8,195 nt of DNA, from assembly GCA_007123625.1 (NCBI GenBank), contig SKKS01000126.1, positions 1 through 8,195 on the forward strand, given 5' to 3'. Shown here in pieces: positions 1-6,853 of this stretch (position 1 is the stretch's first letter; every line of letters begins with the position of its first letter). This DNA is from Paracoccaceae bacterium (GTDB lineage: Bacteria > Pseudomonadota > Alphaproteobacteria > Rhodobacterales > Rhodobacteraceae). The notes below the pieces were generated by a model. The model ran no database searches and was not told where the DNA came from. It saw nothing but the letters and a program-made list of their open reading frames with translations. A program made the position numbers and the translations under genes.

Positions 1-1
1 G

Positions 2-871
2 ACCTACATGCTGGCGGTGGTCGTCGACGATCACGACATGGGGGTCACGCATGTCATCCGCGGGGACGATCACCTGAACAATGCCGCGCGCCAGGCCCAG
101 ATCTACCGGGCAATGGACTGGGCGGAGCCGGTCTGGGCCCATATCCCGCTGATCCACGGCGCGGATGGAAAGAAGCTGTCCAAGCGCCACGGTGCGCTGG
201 GCGTGGAGGAGTATCGCGCCATGGGCTACCCGCCCGCGGCGCTGCGCAACTATCTGGCCCGGTTGGGCTGGAGCCATGGAGACGACGAGTTCTTTACCGA
301 TGATCAGGCCCGCGCCTGGTTCGATCTGGGCGGGATCGGGCGGTCCCCGGCGCGGCTGGACATGAAGAAGCTGGAACATCTGGCGGGATTGCATTTCTCG
401 GCCATGAGCGATGCCGCAGCGCTGCATCACGTGGAGGACTGGCTGGCAGAAACCGGTGCGCCCACGCTGGACGAGCGCCGGCGCGCGGGGTTGCTGGCGG
501 CCATGCCTCTGGTTCGGGACCGCGCCCGGAACATCGGTCAAATCGTTGAAAAGGCGCATTTCGTTCTGACCAGCCGGCCGTTGCAACCAGACCCGAAAGC
601 GGCTGCGGCCCTGACGGATGTATCCCGTGGTATACTGAGAGAATTGACGCCGCAGCTGCAAACTGCTAGCTGGAGCCGCGAGAGACTCGAAGCCATCGTC
701 ACCGCAATGGCCGAGGCGCAGGGGTTGGGCCTGGGCAAGCTGGCCCAACCATTGCGCGCCGCGCTTGCCGGTCGCATGGTGTCGCCTAGCGTATTCGACA
801 TGATGCTGGTGCTGGGTCGCGAAGAGACCCTGGCGCGTCTGGCCGAGGCGGGCGCGCCGCAAACGGAATGA
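2..871 (+). CDS. gltX: Glutamyl-tRNA synthetase, C-terminal part (5' end outside window)
   Basis: This enzyme charges tRNA-Glu with glutamate using ATP, in the cytoplasm. The frame is open from base 2, so the gene enters from the left edge. The visible 289 residues compare with about 440-480 for the family, so the N-terminal HIGH half of the Rossmann catalytic domain is missing. Visible class I features are the conserved stretch VTHVIRGDDHLNNAARQ near residues 16-32 and the second ATP-binding signature as KLSKRHGA (about residues 57-64), the usual GluRS version of KMSKS. After it comes the alpha-helical anticodon-binding region, ending LGREETLARLAEAG. The stop codon is followed 50 bases later by gltA on the same strand, so the two may be co-transcribed. 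Many alphaproteobacteria carry two GluRS-like genes. Which paralogue this is, and whether it also charges tRNA-Gln, cannot be decided from this fragment. The family call is very secure. Confidence 0.96.
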   Translation, partial: TYMLAVVVDDHDMGVTHVIRGDDHLNNAARQAQIYRAMDWAEPVWAHIPLIHGADGKKLSKRHGALGVEEYRAMGYPPAALRNYLARLGWSHGDDEFFTDDQARAWFDLGGIGRSPARLDMKKLEHLAGLHFSAMSDAAALHHVEDWLAETGAPTLDERRRAGLLAAMPLVRDRARNIGQIVEKAHFVLTSRPLQPDPKAAAALTDVSRGILRELTPQLQTASWSRERLEAIVTAMAEAQGLGLGKLAQPLRAALAGRMVSPSVFDMMLVLGREETLARLAEAGAPQTE

Positions 872-906
872 CGCCCCCCCGAGGGCACGAACCGAAGCCG
901 CAGGGC

Positions 907-912
907 AAGGAG
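907..912 (+). promoter_or_regulatory. Ribosome binding site of gltA
   Basis: AAGGAG lies 9 bases before the ATG at 922. It decides the start of citrate synthase. The in-frame ATG at 868 overlaps the gltX stop, has no comparable site, and would add 18 residues (rich in Pro, Arg and Lys) unlike the usual N-terminus of the family. Confidence 0.75.
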
Positions 913-921
913 AGGGAACCG

Positions 922-2223
922 ATGGCAGACCCGACGAAGAACCGCACGGCCAGACTGGAATTCGGCGACAAGGTGATCGACCTGCCGGTCCATTCCCCCA
1001 GCGTCGGCCCCGATGTGCTTGATATCCGGAAACTCTACGCCGAGGGTGATGTCTTCACCTATGACCCCGGTTTCACCTCGACCGCGGCCTGTTCCTCGTC
1101 GATCACCTATATCGACGGCGACAAGGGCGAGTTGCTGTACCGCGGCTATCCGATCGAGCAGCTGGCCGAGAAGTCCCACCATCTCGAGGTCTGCTACCTG
1201 CTGCTCTACGGAGAACTGCCTGACGCCCAGCAGATGCTGGACTTCGAGACCCGGGTGACCCGGCACACCATGGTGCATGAACAGATGCACAACTTCTTCC
1301 GCGGCTTCCGCCGCGATGCGCATCCCATGGCAACGATGGTCGGCGTGGTCGGCGCGATGTCGGCCTTCTACCACGACAGCACCGATATCAATGACCCCTG
1401 GCAGCGCGAGGTGGCGGCGATCCGGCTGATCGCCAAGCTGCCCACGATCGCGGCGATGGCCTACAAGTATTCGATCGGCCAGCCCTTCGTGTATCCGAGG
1501 AACAGCCTCGATTACGCCGGTAATTTCCTGCACATGTGCTTTTCGGTCCCGGCCGAGGAATATGTGGTGGACCCGATCCTGGCCCGTGCCATGGACCGGA
1601 TCATGATGCTGCATGCCGACCATGAGCAGAACGCCTCGACCAGCACGGTGAGGCTGGCGGGCTCGTCCGGCGCCAACCCGTTTGCCTGCATCGCGGCCGG
1701 AATCGCCTGCCTGTGGGGGCCGGCGCATGGCGGCGCCAACCAGGCCTGCCTGGAGATGCTGCGCGAGATCGGGACGGTGGACCGCATCCCCGAGTTCATC
1801 AGGCGCGCCAAGGACAAGGACGATCCCTTCCGGCTGATGGGCTTTGGCCACCGGGTCTACAAGAACTTCGACCCGCGTGCCAAGGTGATGAAGGAATCGG
1901 CAGATGAAGTGCTGGGCCTTCTGGGCATCCAGGACAACGAGACGCTGAAGGTCGCCAAGGAACTGGAGCGTATCGCACTGGAAGACGAGTATTTCGTCTC
2001 GAAGAAGCTCTATCCGAATGTCGACTTCTATTCCGGCATCATCCTCGAGGCGATGGGCTTTCCAACCGCGATGTTCACCCCGATCTTCGCGCTCTCGCGC
2101 ACCGTGGGCTGGGTGGCGCAGTGGAAGGAGATGCTGGGCGATAGCGAGCAGAAGATCGGCCGCCCGCGGCAACGCTATATCGGCGCGCCGATGCGCGGCT
2201 ATGTCGAGGTCGAGGACCGCTGA
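922..2223 (+). CDS. gltA: Citrate synthase (type II, bacterial hexameric type)
   Basis: Condenses acetyl-CoA with oxaloacetate to citrate, the entry step of the TCA cycle, in the cytoplasm. The 433-residue product is close to the 427 of the E. coli enzyme. The catalytic triad is visible: His269 in GPAHGGAN, His310 in MGFGHRVYKN and Asp368 in NVDFYSG, matching E. coli His264, His305 and Asp362. The substrate-binding stretch HADHEQNASTSTVRLAGSSG (about 231-250) is also intact. The N-terminal beta-strand region (about 1-60), including FTYDPGFTSTAACSSSITYIDGD, is the extension typical of the Gram-negative type II form. In E. coli that form is hexameric and inhibited by NADH; allostery here is inferred from type, not seen. 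The start at 922 is chosen for its ribosome binding site and for the usual beginning MADPTKNRTARLEFG. The gene follows gltX by 50 bases and ends six bases before a palindrome that may stop transcription. Confidence 0.98.
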   Translation: MADPTKNRTARLEFGDKVIDLPVHSPSVGPDVLDIRKLYAEGDVFTYDPGFTSTAACSSSITYIDGDKGELLYRGYPIEQLAEKSHHLEVCYLLLYGELPDAQQMLDFETRVTRHTMVHEQMHNFFRGFRRDAHPMATMVGVVGAMSAFYHDSTDINDPWQREVAAIRLIAKLPTIAAMAYKYSIGQPFVYPRNSLDYAGNFLHMCFSVPAEEYVVDPILARAMDRIMMLHADHEQNASTSTVRLAGSSGANPFACIAAGIACLWGPAHGGANQACLEMLREIGTVDRIPEFIRRAKDKDDPFRLMGFGHRVYKNFDPRAKVMKESADEVLGLLGIQDNETLKVAKELERIALEDEYFVSKKLYPNVDFYSGIILEAMGFPTAMFTPIFALSRTVGWVAQWKEMLGDSEQKIGRPRQRYIGAPMRGYVEVEDR

Positions 2224-2229
2224 GCCGCA

Positions 2230-2251
2230 GGACGGGCAATATTGCCCATCC
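2230..2251. terminator. Palindrome between convergent gltA and the small gene; possible bidirectional terminator
   Basis: The 14-base core GGGCAATATTGCCC (2234-2247) is a perfect palindrome. Three further flanking pairs (GGA / TCC) extend it across one non-matching position (2233/2248). As RNA it folds to a stem of about nine positions with an AUAU loop. On the minus strand the odd position becomes a U-G wobble, so that stem is unbroken. It starts six bases after the gltA stop and lies 27 bases past the stop of the convergent small gene, which fits a terminator serving both. There is no T-run on either side, so Rho-independent action is uncertain. A protein-binding operator is the alternative reading. 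Confidence 0.5.
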
Positions 2252-2278
2252 GGCCCCACGCCGAAGCCGCTGAGCAGC

Positions 2279-2605
2279 TCAATCCTCGAATGGCGTGACC
2301 TGGGCCACGATCACCGCATTCTCGTCAAGCGCGCGCTGCATCAGCGCGCGCTCCTCGGGGCTTACGGTCTCACCAGCGGCCAGACGTTCCTTCAGCGTGC
2401 CATAGCCGGACACGTCCAGCGGGTTCATCTCGGCCGTCGTCAGCAGCGCCACGGTCTCGCGCACCGCCTCGGCCTCGTCGACGCCGCTGGCATAAACCAG
2501 CAACCCGGCGCCAGTCGCCCCTTCGGGCAGGCCGTCACCGGGTTTGCGGCCGACCTGCACAAGCAGCGTATGCACCTGCTGCGGGCGCTTTCCCGCATTG
2601 TTCAT
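2279..2605 (-). CDS. Conserved-looking small protein of unknown function (108 aa)
   Basis: I do not recognise a family. The product is 108 residues, soluble, acidic at the C-terminus, without signal peptide, membrane segment, cysteine pairs or obvious catalytic motif. By eye it alternates strands and helices: strand VHTLLVQVG (11-19), strand AGLLVYASG (33-41), helix over 43-60, then a segment containing GYGTLKERLAAGET (67-80), helix over 82-95 and strand AVIVAQVT (97-104). This suggests a small alpha/beta fold. Its ATG overlaps the stop of the SGNH hydrolase gene (ATGA at 2602-2605), so it is probably translationally coupled and the last gene of a dapD-SGNH-small gene run. A ribosome binding site, AAGGG, lies 9 bases upstream inside the hydrolase gene. 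Coding character is supported by the overlap, the full use of the gap to gltA and normal codon use. Any function is unknown. Confidence 0.8.
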   Translation of the reverse strand: MNNAGKRPQQVHTLLVQVGRKPGDGLPEGATGAGLLVYASGVDEAEAVRETVALLTTAEMNPLDVSGYGTLKERLAAGETVSPEERALMQRALDENAVIVAQVTPFED

Positions 2606-3324
2606 GTCACCTGTCCCTTGCCTGCAAGATGTTGAAAATCGGTTCTGATCAGCCGCGCCAGTTCCGCCGCCCAGAGCCGGTAGATCTCGGGGCCCGGATG
2701 ATAGCCATCGGCGGCCATCATGCCGGGGTTCAGCAAAGCGGGATCGAAAGGCAGATGCCGCGCGGCAGGCAGTTCCGCCGCCAGCAGGCGCAGCGCGGCA
2801 TCAAACCGCTCTGCCCTCTGCCCCAGCACCGCCCGCAACGGCTGAGGCAGCGCCGGAAAGGCGCCCATCGGTGGCACGCCGGACAGGTAGAGCCGCTGCA
2901 CGCCGAACCGGCTCCGCAGCACCGCCGCCAGTGCGCGCTGCCGGGCCAACCAGCGTGCCAGCGGCACCGCACGGGTCACGTCATTGACGCCCAGCGCCAG
3001 CACCGCTGCATCGTACCGCCCCTCCGGAAGTGTCTCGGCCCAACGCAGCGCCGCAGCCGTGGTTGCGCCGCTTTTTGCTTCAAGACGCCAGTCGGGCTCA
3101 GTATCCGCCAGTTCGGCCACCAGCCGCCCGGCCAGCGCCTCCTCCTGCCGGGCCACGCCCACGCCCGCGGCGGAGCTGTCACCCAGGATCAGCAGCCGCA
3201 GCTTCCCCGCGCCCACCCGGCCTGCCCGTGGCCCCGTGGCCTCGGGCAGGCGCGGCGCGGTCAGTGCCAGGCGCAGCGCCTGCCCGATCCAGACCGGCGC
3301 CGTGACCAGATTCCGGGCTACCAT
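2602..3324 (-). CDS. SGNH/GDSL-family hydrolase (esterase or lysophospholipase-like)
   Basis: A serine hydrolase of the SGNH superfamily, 240 residues from the chosen start. The four conserved blocks are visible: block I LILGDSSAAGVG with nucleophile Ser50, block II KSGATT with oxyanion Gly86, block III LGVND with Asn114, and block V DGYHPG with Asp206 and His209 completing the triad. No clear signal peptide is seen. The N-terminal 30 residues form an amphipathic, mildly hydrophobic stretch, so a cytoplasmic or membrane-associated enzyme is likely. Family members cleave acyl or acetyl esters of lipids, glycans or small molecules; the substrate here is not evident. The frame stays open to 3399, but that would overlap the end of dapD. 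ATG at 3324 leaves a 25-base gap after dapD and fits better, though its ribosome binding site is poor. The stop overlaps the start of the small downstream gene. Confidence 0.88.
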   Translation of the reverse strand: MVARNLVTAPVWIGQALRLALTAPRLPEATGPRAGRVGAGKLRLLILGDSSAAGVGVARQEEALAGRLVAELADTEPDWRLEAKSGATTAAALRWAETLPEGRYDAAVLALGVNDVTRAVPLARWLARQRALAAVLRSRFGVQRLYLSGVPPMGAFPALPQPLRAVLGQRAERFDAALRLLAAELPAARHLPFDPALLNPGMMAADGYHPGPEIYRLWAAELARLIRTDFQHLAGKGQVT

Positions 3325-3349
3325 GCCCGCAACAAGGCGCGGCCCGCCA

Positions 3350-4189
3350 TCAGTCCCGCAACAGCTCGTTGATCGAGGTCTTGGAGCGGGTCTGCGCATC
3401 CACCTTCTTGACGATCACCGCGCAATACAGATGCACCCCGCCGGTCGAGGGCATCGAGCCCGCCACCACGACCGAACCCGCCGGCACCTCGCCATACATG
3501 ACCTGCCCGGTGGCGCGGTCCACAATCTTTGTGGACTGGCCGATGAACACACCCATGCCAAGCACCGAGCCCTCGCGCACGATCACGCCCTCCACGACCT
3601 CGGAACGGGCGCCGATGAAGCAGTTGTCCTCGATGATCGTGGGGCCGGCCTGCATGGGCTCCAGCACCCCGCCGATGCCTACCCCGCCCGAAAGGTGGAC
3701 GTTCTTTCCGATCTGCGCGCAGGAACCGACGGTGGCCCAGGTGTCCACCATCGTGCCGCTGTCGACATGGGCGCCGAGATTGACGAAGCTGGGCATCAGT
3801 ACCACGCCGGGCGCGATATAGGCCGACTTGCGCACAACGCAACTGGGCACCGCCCTGAAGCCTGCGGCCTTCCAGCGGTTTTCGTCCCAACCCTTGAACT
3901 TGCTGTCCACCTTGTCCCACCAGCCGGCGCCCTGCGGGCCGCCGGATTGGGGCTCCATGTCCTTCAACCGGAAGCCCAGCAGCACCGCCTTCTTGGCCCA
4001 CTGGTTTACATGCCAGTCGCCGTTGTCCTGCCGTTCGGCCACGCGCAGAGCGCCGCTGTCCAGTGCGTCCAGCGTGGCTTCGATGGCGCGGCGCGTCTTG
4101 CCGCCGGTTTCGGGGGTGATGGTGTCGCGAGCGTCCCAGGCAGCCTCGATGGCGGCTTCCAGGTCACGGGTGTTCGGCGCTTCGGTCAT
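3350..4189 (-). CDS. dapD: 2,3,4,5-tetrahydropyridine-2,6-dicarboxylate N-succinyltransferase
   Basis: Transfers succinyl from succinyl-CoA to tetrahydrodipicolinate, in the succinylase branch that makes meso-diaminopimelate for peptidoglycan and lysine. The 279 residues match the family (about 274-284). An N-terminal helical domain (about 1-110, with the typical GWWDKVDSKFKGW at 89-101) is followed by a left-handed beta-helix of hexapeptide repeats (about 118-245). The beta-helix carries the family hallmarks AHVDSGTMVDTWATVGSCAQIG (140-161), LSGGVGIGGVLEP (166-178) and IEDNCFIGARSEVVEG (186-201). A short C-terminal tail ends KTSINELLRD. The start at 4189 is chosen because GGAG lies six bases upstream (4196-4199) and because the product then begins MTEAPNTRDLEAAIEAAW. 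An upstream in-frame ATG at 4216 lacks this support. The gene leads the run dapD-SGNH hydrolase-small protein and is divergent from the LOG-family gene. Confidence 0.97.
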   Translation of the reverse strand: MTEAPNTRDLEAAIEAAWDARDTITPETGGKTRRAIEATLDALDSGALRVAERQDNGDWHVNQWAKKAVLLGFRLKDMEPQSGGPQGAGWWDKVDSKFKGWDENRWKAAGFRAVPSCVVRKSAYIAPGVVLMPSFVNLGAHVDSGTMVDTWATVGSCAQIGKNVHLSGGVGIGGVLEPMQAGPTIIEDNCFIGARSEVVEGVIVREGSVLGMGVFIGQSTKIVDRATGQVMYGEVPAGSVVVAGSMPSTGGVHLYCAVIVKKVDAQTRSKTSINELLRD

Positions 4190-4227
4190 TGCAATCTCCG
4201 CTGCGGGGTGGTGCATCGTTCGCGCAG

Positions 4228-4256
4228 GCTATAGCCTTGCCGCCCGGTCCGCGCAA
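4228..4256 (-). promoter_or_regulatory. Candidate sigma70-type promoter for dapD
   Basis: On the minus strand TTGCGC (4251-4256) and TATAGC (4228-4233) are separated by 17 bases, an acceptable -35/-10 pair, about 40 bases before the dapD start. The -10 box sits inside a perfect 12-base palindrome, AGGCTATAGCCT (4226-4237), which could be an operator or chance. The -35 match is weak (3 of 6). This is a guess from consensus only. Confidence 0.35.
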
Positions 4257-4284
4257 CGCCGCAACCCGCGGCTGCCCCAACTCC

Positions 4285-4290
4285 ACGAGG
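4285..4290 (+). promoter_or_regulatory. Ribosome binding site for the TTG start of the LOG-family gene
   Basis: ACGAGG lies five bases before TTG at 4296. It supports a non-ATG start, since the next in-frame ATG codons fall inside conserved sequence and the frame upstream runs through the dapD promoter region and dapD itself. Confidence 0.6.
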
Positions 4291-4295
4291 TTCGC

Positions 4296-5126
4296 TTGAG
4301 CAAGGACGATCATTTCCGCCCCTTCCCCGATGCAGGCGAAGACGCACGCCACGCGCAGGAAATCGTGGACACGCCGCAAAGCCGGCACCCGGCCTACAGG
4401 CTGGCGTTCCATGATCCCGACTTCATCCTGCGCGACGAATTGCGCCCCGTGCGGTTGCAGCTGGAGCTGCTCAAACCCGATCTGCTGATGACCGAGCGCA
4501 ACATCCGCTCGACCGTTGTCATGTTCGGCGGCGCCCGCATCCGCCCGCCCGAAGACGCCGCAACCGCCCCCACGCCCACCATGGCCGCACTCTCGCGCTA
4601 CTATGTCGAGGCGCGGCAGTTCGCGCGCCTGATGACCGAACGCTCGGCACGCAGCTACGGGCAGGAAAACGTGATCGTCACCGGCGGCGGACCCGGCGTG
4701 ATGGAGGCCGGAAACCGCGGCGCGGCCGAAGCGGGCGGCATTTCAATCGGGCTGAACATCGTGCTGCCGCATGAACAGGCGCCGAACGAATACGTCACCC
4801 CGGACCTGAGCTTCAATTTCCACTACTTCGCGATCCGCAAGATGCACTTCCTCATGCGGGCCAAGGCGATCACGGTGTTTCCCGGCGGATTCGGTACGCT
4901 GGACGAATTGTTCGAATCTCTCACCCTGATCCAGACGCAGCGGATGCGTCCGATCCCGTTCCTGCTGTTCGGGCGTGAATTCTGGGAAAACGTCATCAAC
5001 TGGCAGGCGCTGGTCGACGCGGGGACCATCAGCGCGTCGGATCTGGACCTGTTCCGCTTCGTCGAAACCGCGGCCGAGGCCGTGGAGGCAATCGACGCCT
5101 TCGACGATTCCACCACCGAAGGCTGA
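4296..5126 (+). CDS. LOG-family / TIGR00730-type Rossmann-fold protein
   Basis: A 276-residue member of the lysine-decarboxylase-like (LOG) family. Characterised members hydrolyse nucleoside 5'-monophosphates, including cytokinin ribotides, to the base and ribose phosphate. The two family signatures are visible: GGGPGVMEAGNRGA (130-143) and PGGFGTLDELFE (196-207), the latter holding the PGGxGTxxE active-site motif. A long segment precedes the Rossmann core, with the core's first strand at STVVMFGGARI (about 72-82). This N-terminal region (1-70), with LRDELRPVRLQLELLKPDLLMTERNI, is longer than in the minimal ~190-residue LOG proteins but usual for the larger bacterial subgroup. The start is TTG at 4296, supported by ACGAGG five bases upstream; it gives MSKDDHFRPFPDAGEDARHA. 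The open frame extends back to 3828, but that part is antisense to dapD. Divergent from dapD with a 106-base shared gap. It is not a lysine decarboxylase despite old annotations. True substrate is unknown. Confidence 0.92.
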   Translation: MSKDDHFRPFPDAGEDARHAQEIVDTPQSRHPAYRLAFHDPDFILRDELRPVRLQLELLKPDLLMTERNIRSTVVMFGGARIRPPEDAATAPTPTMAALSRYYVEARQFARLMTERSARSYGQENVIVTGGGPGVMEAGNRGAAEAGGISIGLNIVLPHEQAPNEYVTPDLSFNFHYFAIRKMHFLMRAKAITVFPGGFGTLDELFESLTLIQTQRMRPIPFLLFGREFWENVINWQALVDAGTISASDLDLFRFVETAAEAVEAIDAFDDSTTEG

Positions 5127-5136
5127 CCAACGGATG

Positions 5137-5166
5137 GCGGCGGCGGGGTCCGCACCCCGCTGCCGC
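5137..5166. terminator. Strong bidirectional hairpin between convergent genes
   Basis: Bases 5137-5149 pair with 5154-5166 around a four-base loop: 13 pairs, all Watson-Crick except one G-T. It lies 10 bases after the LOG-family stop and 7 bases after the transporter stop, exactly filling the convergent gap. No T-tract follows on either strand, as is common in GC-rich genomes. The shape and position make a shared terminator or RNA 3'-end stabiliser likely. Confidence 0.75.
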
Positions 5167-5173
5167 ACCTGTG

Positions 5174-6853
5174 CTAGCGCGGTTCGTTCATCAACCCGCG
5201 CACGAGCGCGTAGCACGACACCAGCAGCACCAGCGTGAACGGCAGCCCCGTGGACACCGCCATAGCCTGCAGCGCCACCAGCCCGCCGCCCAGCAGCAGC
5301 GCAATCGCCACCAGACCCTCAAAGCTGGCCCAGAAGATGCGCTGGATCACCGGCGCGTTGGTCTTGCCCCCGGCGGCGATGGTGTCGATCACCAGCGACC
5401 CCGAGTCGGACGAGGTGATGAAGAACACCAGCACCAGCGTGATCCCCACGAACGAGGTGATCGCCGTCAGCGGCAGTTGCGTCAGCATCTCGAACAGCTT
5501 CAGTTCCAGCGCCGCGTCCTGCACGCCGGTAAAGCCGTCGTTCAGCACCTGGCTGATTGCCGTACCGCCCAGCGATGTCATCCACAGCACCGAAAGCAGC
5601 GTCGGTACGATCAGCACCGCCAGCAGGAATTCACGCACCGTGCGGCCCCGGCTGACCCGCGCGATGAACATGCCGACAAACGGGGACCAGCTGATCCACC
5701 ACGCCCAGTAGAACGCGGTCCAGCCTTGGGCGAAGTTCGCATCCTCGCGCCCGAAGGGCATCGACAGCGGCAGCAGGTTCTGACCATAGGCGCCCAGATT
5801 GATGAAGAACCCGGACAGGATATCCAGCGTCGGCCCAAAGGCGATGATGAACACCAGCAGCAGCGCCGCCAGGATCATGTTGAACTCCGACAGCCGCTTC
5901 ACCCCACCTTCAAGCCCGCGAATGATCGAGCCGATGGCAATCGCAGTGATGACGATGATGAGCACGATCAACGTGGTGTTGCTGGTGCCGACCCCGAACA
6001 GGAAGTCCAGCCCCGCCGCCCCCTGTTGCGCCCCGATCCCCAGCGATGTCGCCAGCCCGAAAACGGTCGCCAGCACCGCCAGAATGTCGATGACATGCCC
6101 CGGCCAGCCCCAGACCCGGTCCCCAAGGATCGGATAAAACGCCGAGCGCAGCGTCAGCGGCAGCCCCTTGTTGTACGAAAACAGCGCCAGCGACAGCGCC
6201 ACCACCGCATAGATCGCCCAAGGGTGCAGTCCCCAGTGAAAGATCGTTGCCGCCATGCCCAGCCGCACTGCCGCGGTGGTATCGCCCTCGGCCCCGCCCA
6301 GCGGCGCCCAGTCGGTGCGCGCACCGGTTTCGTCGACCGAGGTTCCGGCAAAGGCCGCGTCGAAATGCGACATTGGTTCGGACACGCCGAAGAACATCAG
6401 CCCGATGCCCATACCCGCCGCAAACAGCATGGCAAACCAGCCAACATAGCCGAAATCGGGCGTCGCGTCCGGGCCGCCGAGCCGGATCTTGCCCAGTGGC
6501 GACACGATCAGGAACAGGCACAGGATCACGAATACATTGCCCGAAAGGATGAAGAACCAGTCCAGATTGCCGGTCAGCCAGTCACGCAGCGAGGTGAACA
6601 GCGGCTCGGCTTCGTTCTGGAACGCCAGCGTCAGGAACGTGAACGCCACCACCCCCAGCGCCGAGACGGTAAAGACCGTGTGGTGAATGTCGAATTCCAG
6701 CGTCCAGCTGCGCGCGATGTTGTCCTGCCCGATTTCATAGTCGGTTTCGATCAGTTCGGTTTCACCTTCAGGCGCGGGGATCGGCTCCGCGCCGTCTTCC
6801 GGGACTTCCAGGTCTTCGACGGGCGGTGGGTGTCCGGTTGGATCATCTGTCAT
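5174..6853 (-). CDS. BCCT-family transporter (betaine/choline/carnitine type)
   Basis: A 559-residue inner-membrane secondary transporter for quaternary ammonium or related compounds. About 12 membrane segments are visible (roughly 58-78, 97-118, 136-156, 200-225, 252-275, 291-312, 324-345, 378-398, 408-425, 460-480, 506-523, 527-553), after an acidic cytoplasmic N-terminus of about 50 residues. Family landmarks: GMGIGLMFFGVSEP in TM3 (147-160), the aromatic residues Trp207, Trp212 and Tyr215 in TM4, WWISW (385-389) in TM8 followed by ARVSRGRTVREF, and TSSDSGS (480-486). The third glycine of GMGIG, an aspartate in proton-coupled choline carriers such as BetT, is Gly151 here as in BetP, which suggests sodium coupling and a betaine-like substrate. 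The C-terminal tail after TM12 is only a few residues, so the BetP-type osmosensing tail is absent. Start at 6853: GAGGG sits six bases upstream. Substrate may be glycine betaine, DMSP, carnitine or similar. Confidence 0.93.
   Translation of the reverse strand: MTDDPTGHPPPVEDLEVPEDGAEPIPAPEGETELIETDYEIGQDNIARSWTLEFDIHHTVFTVSALGVVAFTFLTLAFQNEAEPLFTSLRDWLTGNLDWFFILSGNVFVILCLFLIVSPLGKIRLGGPDATPDFGYVGWFAMLFAAGMGIGLMFFGVSEPMSHFDAAFAGTSVDETGARTDWAPLGGAEGDTTAAVRLGMAATIFHWGLHPWAIYAVVALSLALFSYNKGLPLTLRSAFYPILGDRVWGWPGHVIDILAVLATVFGLATSLGIGAQQGAAGLDFLFGVGTSNTTLIVLIIVITAIAIGSIIRGLEGGVKRLSEFNMILAALLLVFIIAFGPTLDILSGFFINLGAYGQNLLPLSMPFGREDANFAQGWTAFYWAWWISWSPFVGMFIARVSRGRTVREFLLAVLIVPTLLSVLWMTSLGGTAISQVLNDGFTGVQDAALELKLFEMLTQLPLTAITSFVGITLVLVFFITSSDSGSLVIDTIAAGGKTNAPVIQRIFWASFEGLVAIALLLGGGLVALQAMAVSTGLPFTLVLLVSCYALVRGLMNEPR

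Noticed and set aside
170..193. KLSKR in gltX instead of the canonical KMSKS
   Set aside because: This variant is common in glutamyl-tRNA synthetases and is not a sign of a defective enzyme.
868..921. Citrate synthase start at the ATG overlapping the gltX stop
   Set aside because: No ribosome binding site, and the extra 18 residues do not resemble the family. ATG at 922 has AAGGAG upstream.
538..2259. 573-codon open frame on the minus strand across gltX and gltA
   Set aside because: It is antisense to two unmistakable genes. Its product is rich in His, Arg, Ala and Gly with no recognisable motif, as expected from the reverse complement of GC-rich coding sequence.
2217..2275. Direct repeat CCGCTGAGC at 2217 and 2267
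   Set aside because: Nine bases, one copy inside the gltA end; short GC-rich repeats like this are expected by chance.
3325..3399. SGNH hydrolase start at 3399
   Set aside because: It would overlap the last 50 bases of dapD and add an Arg/Pro/Ser/Cys-rich peptide with no family resemblance. ATG at 3324 gives the usual length.
2984..4234. 416-codon plus-strand open frame opposite the SGNH hydrolase and dapD
   Set aside because: Low-complexity shadow of well-identified minus-strand genes.
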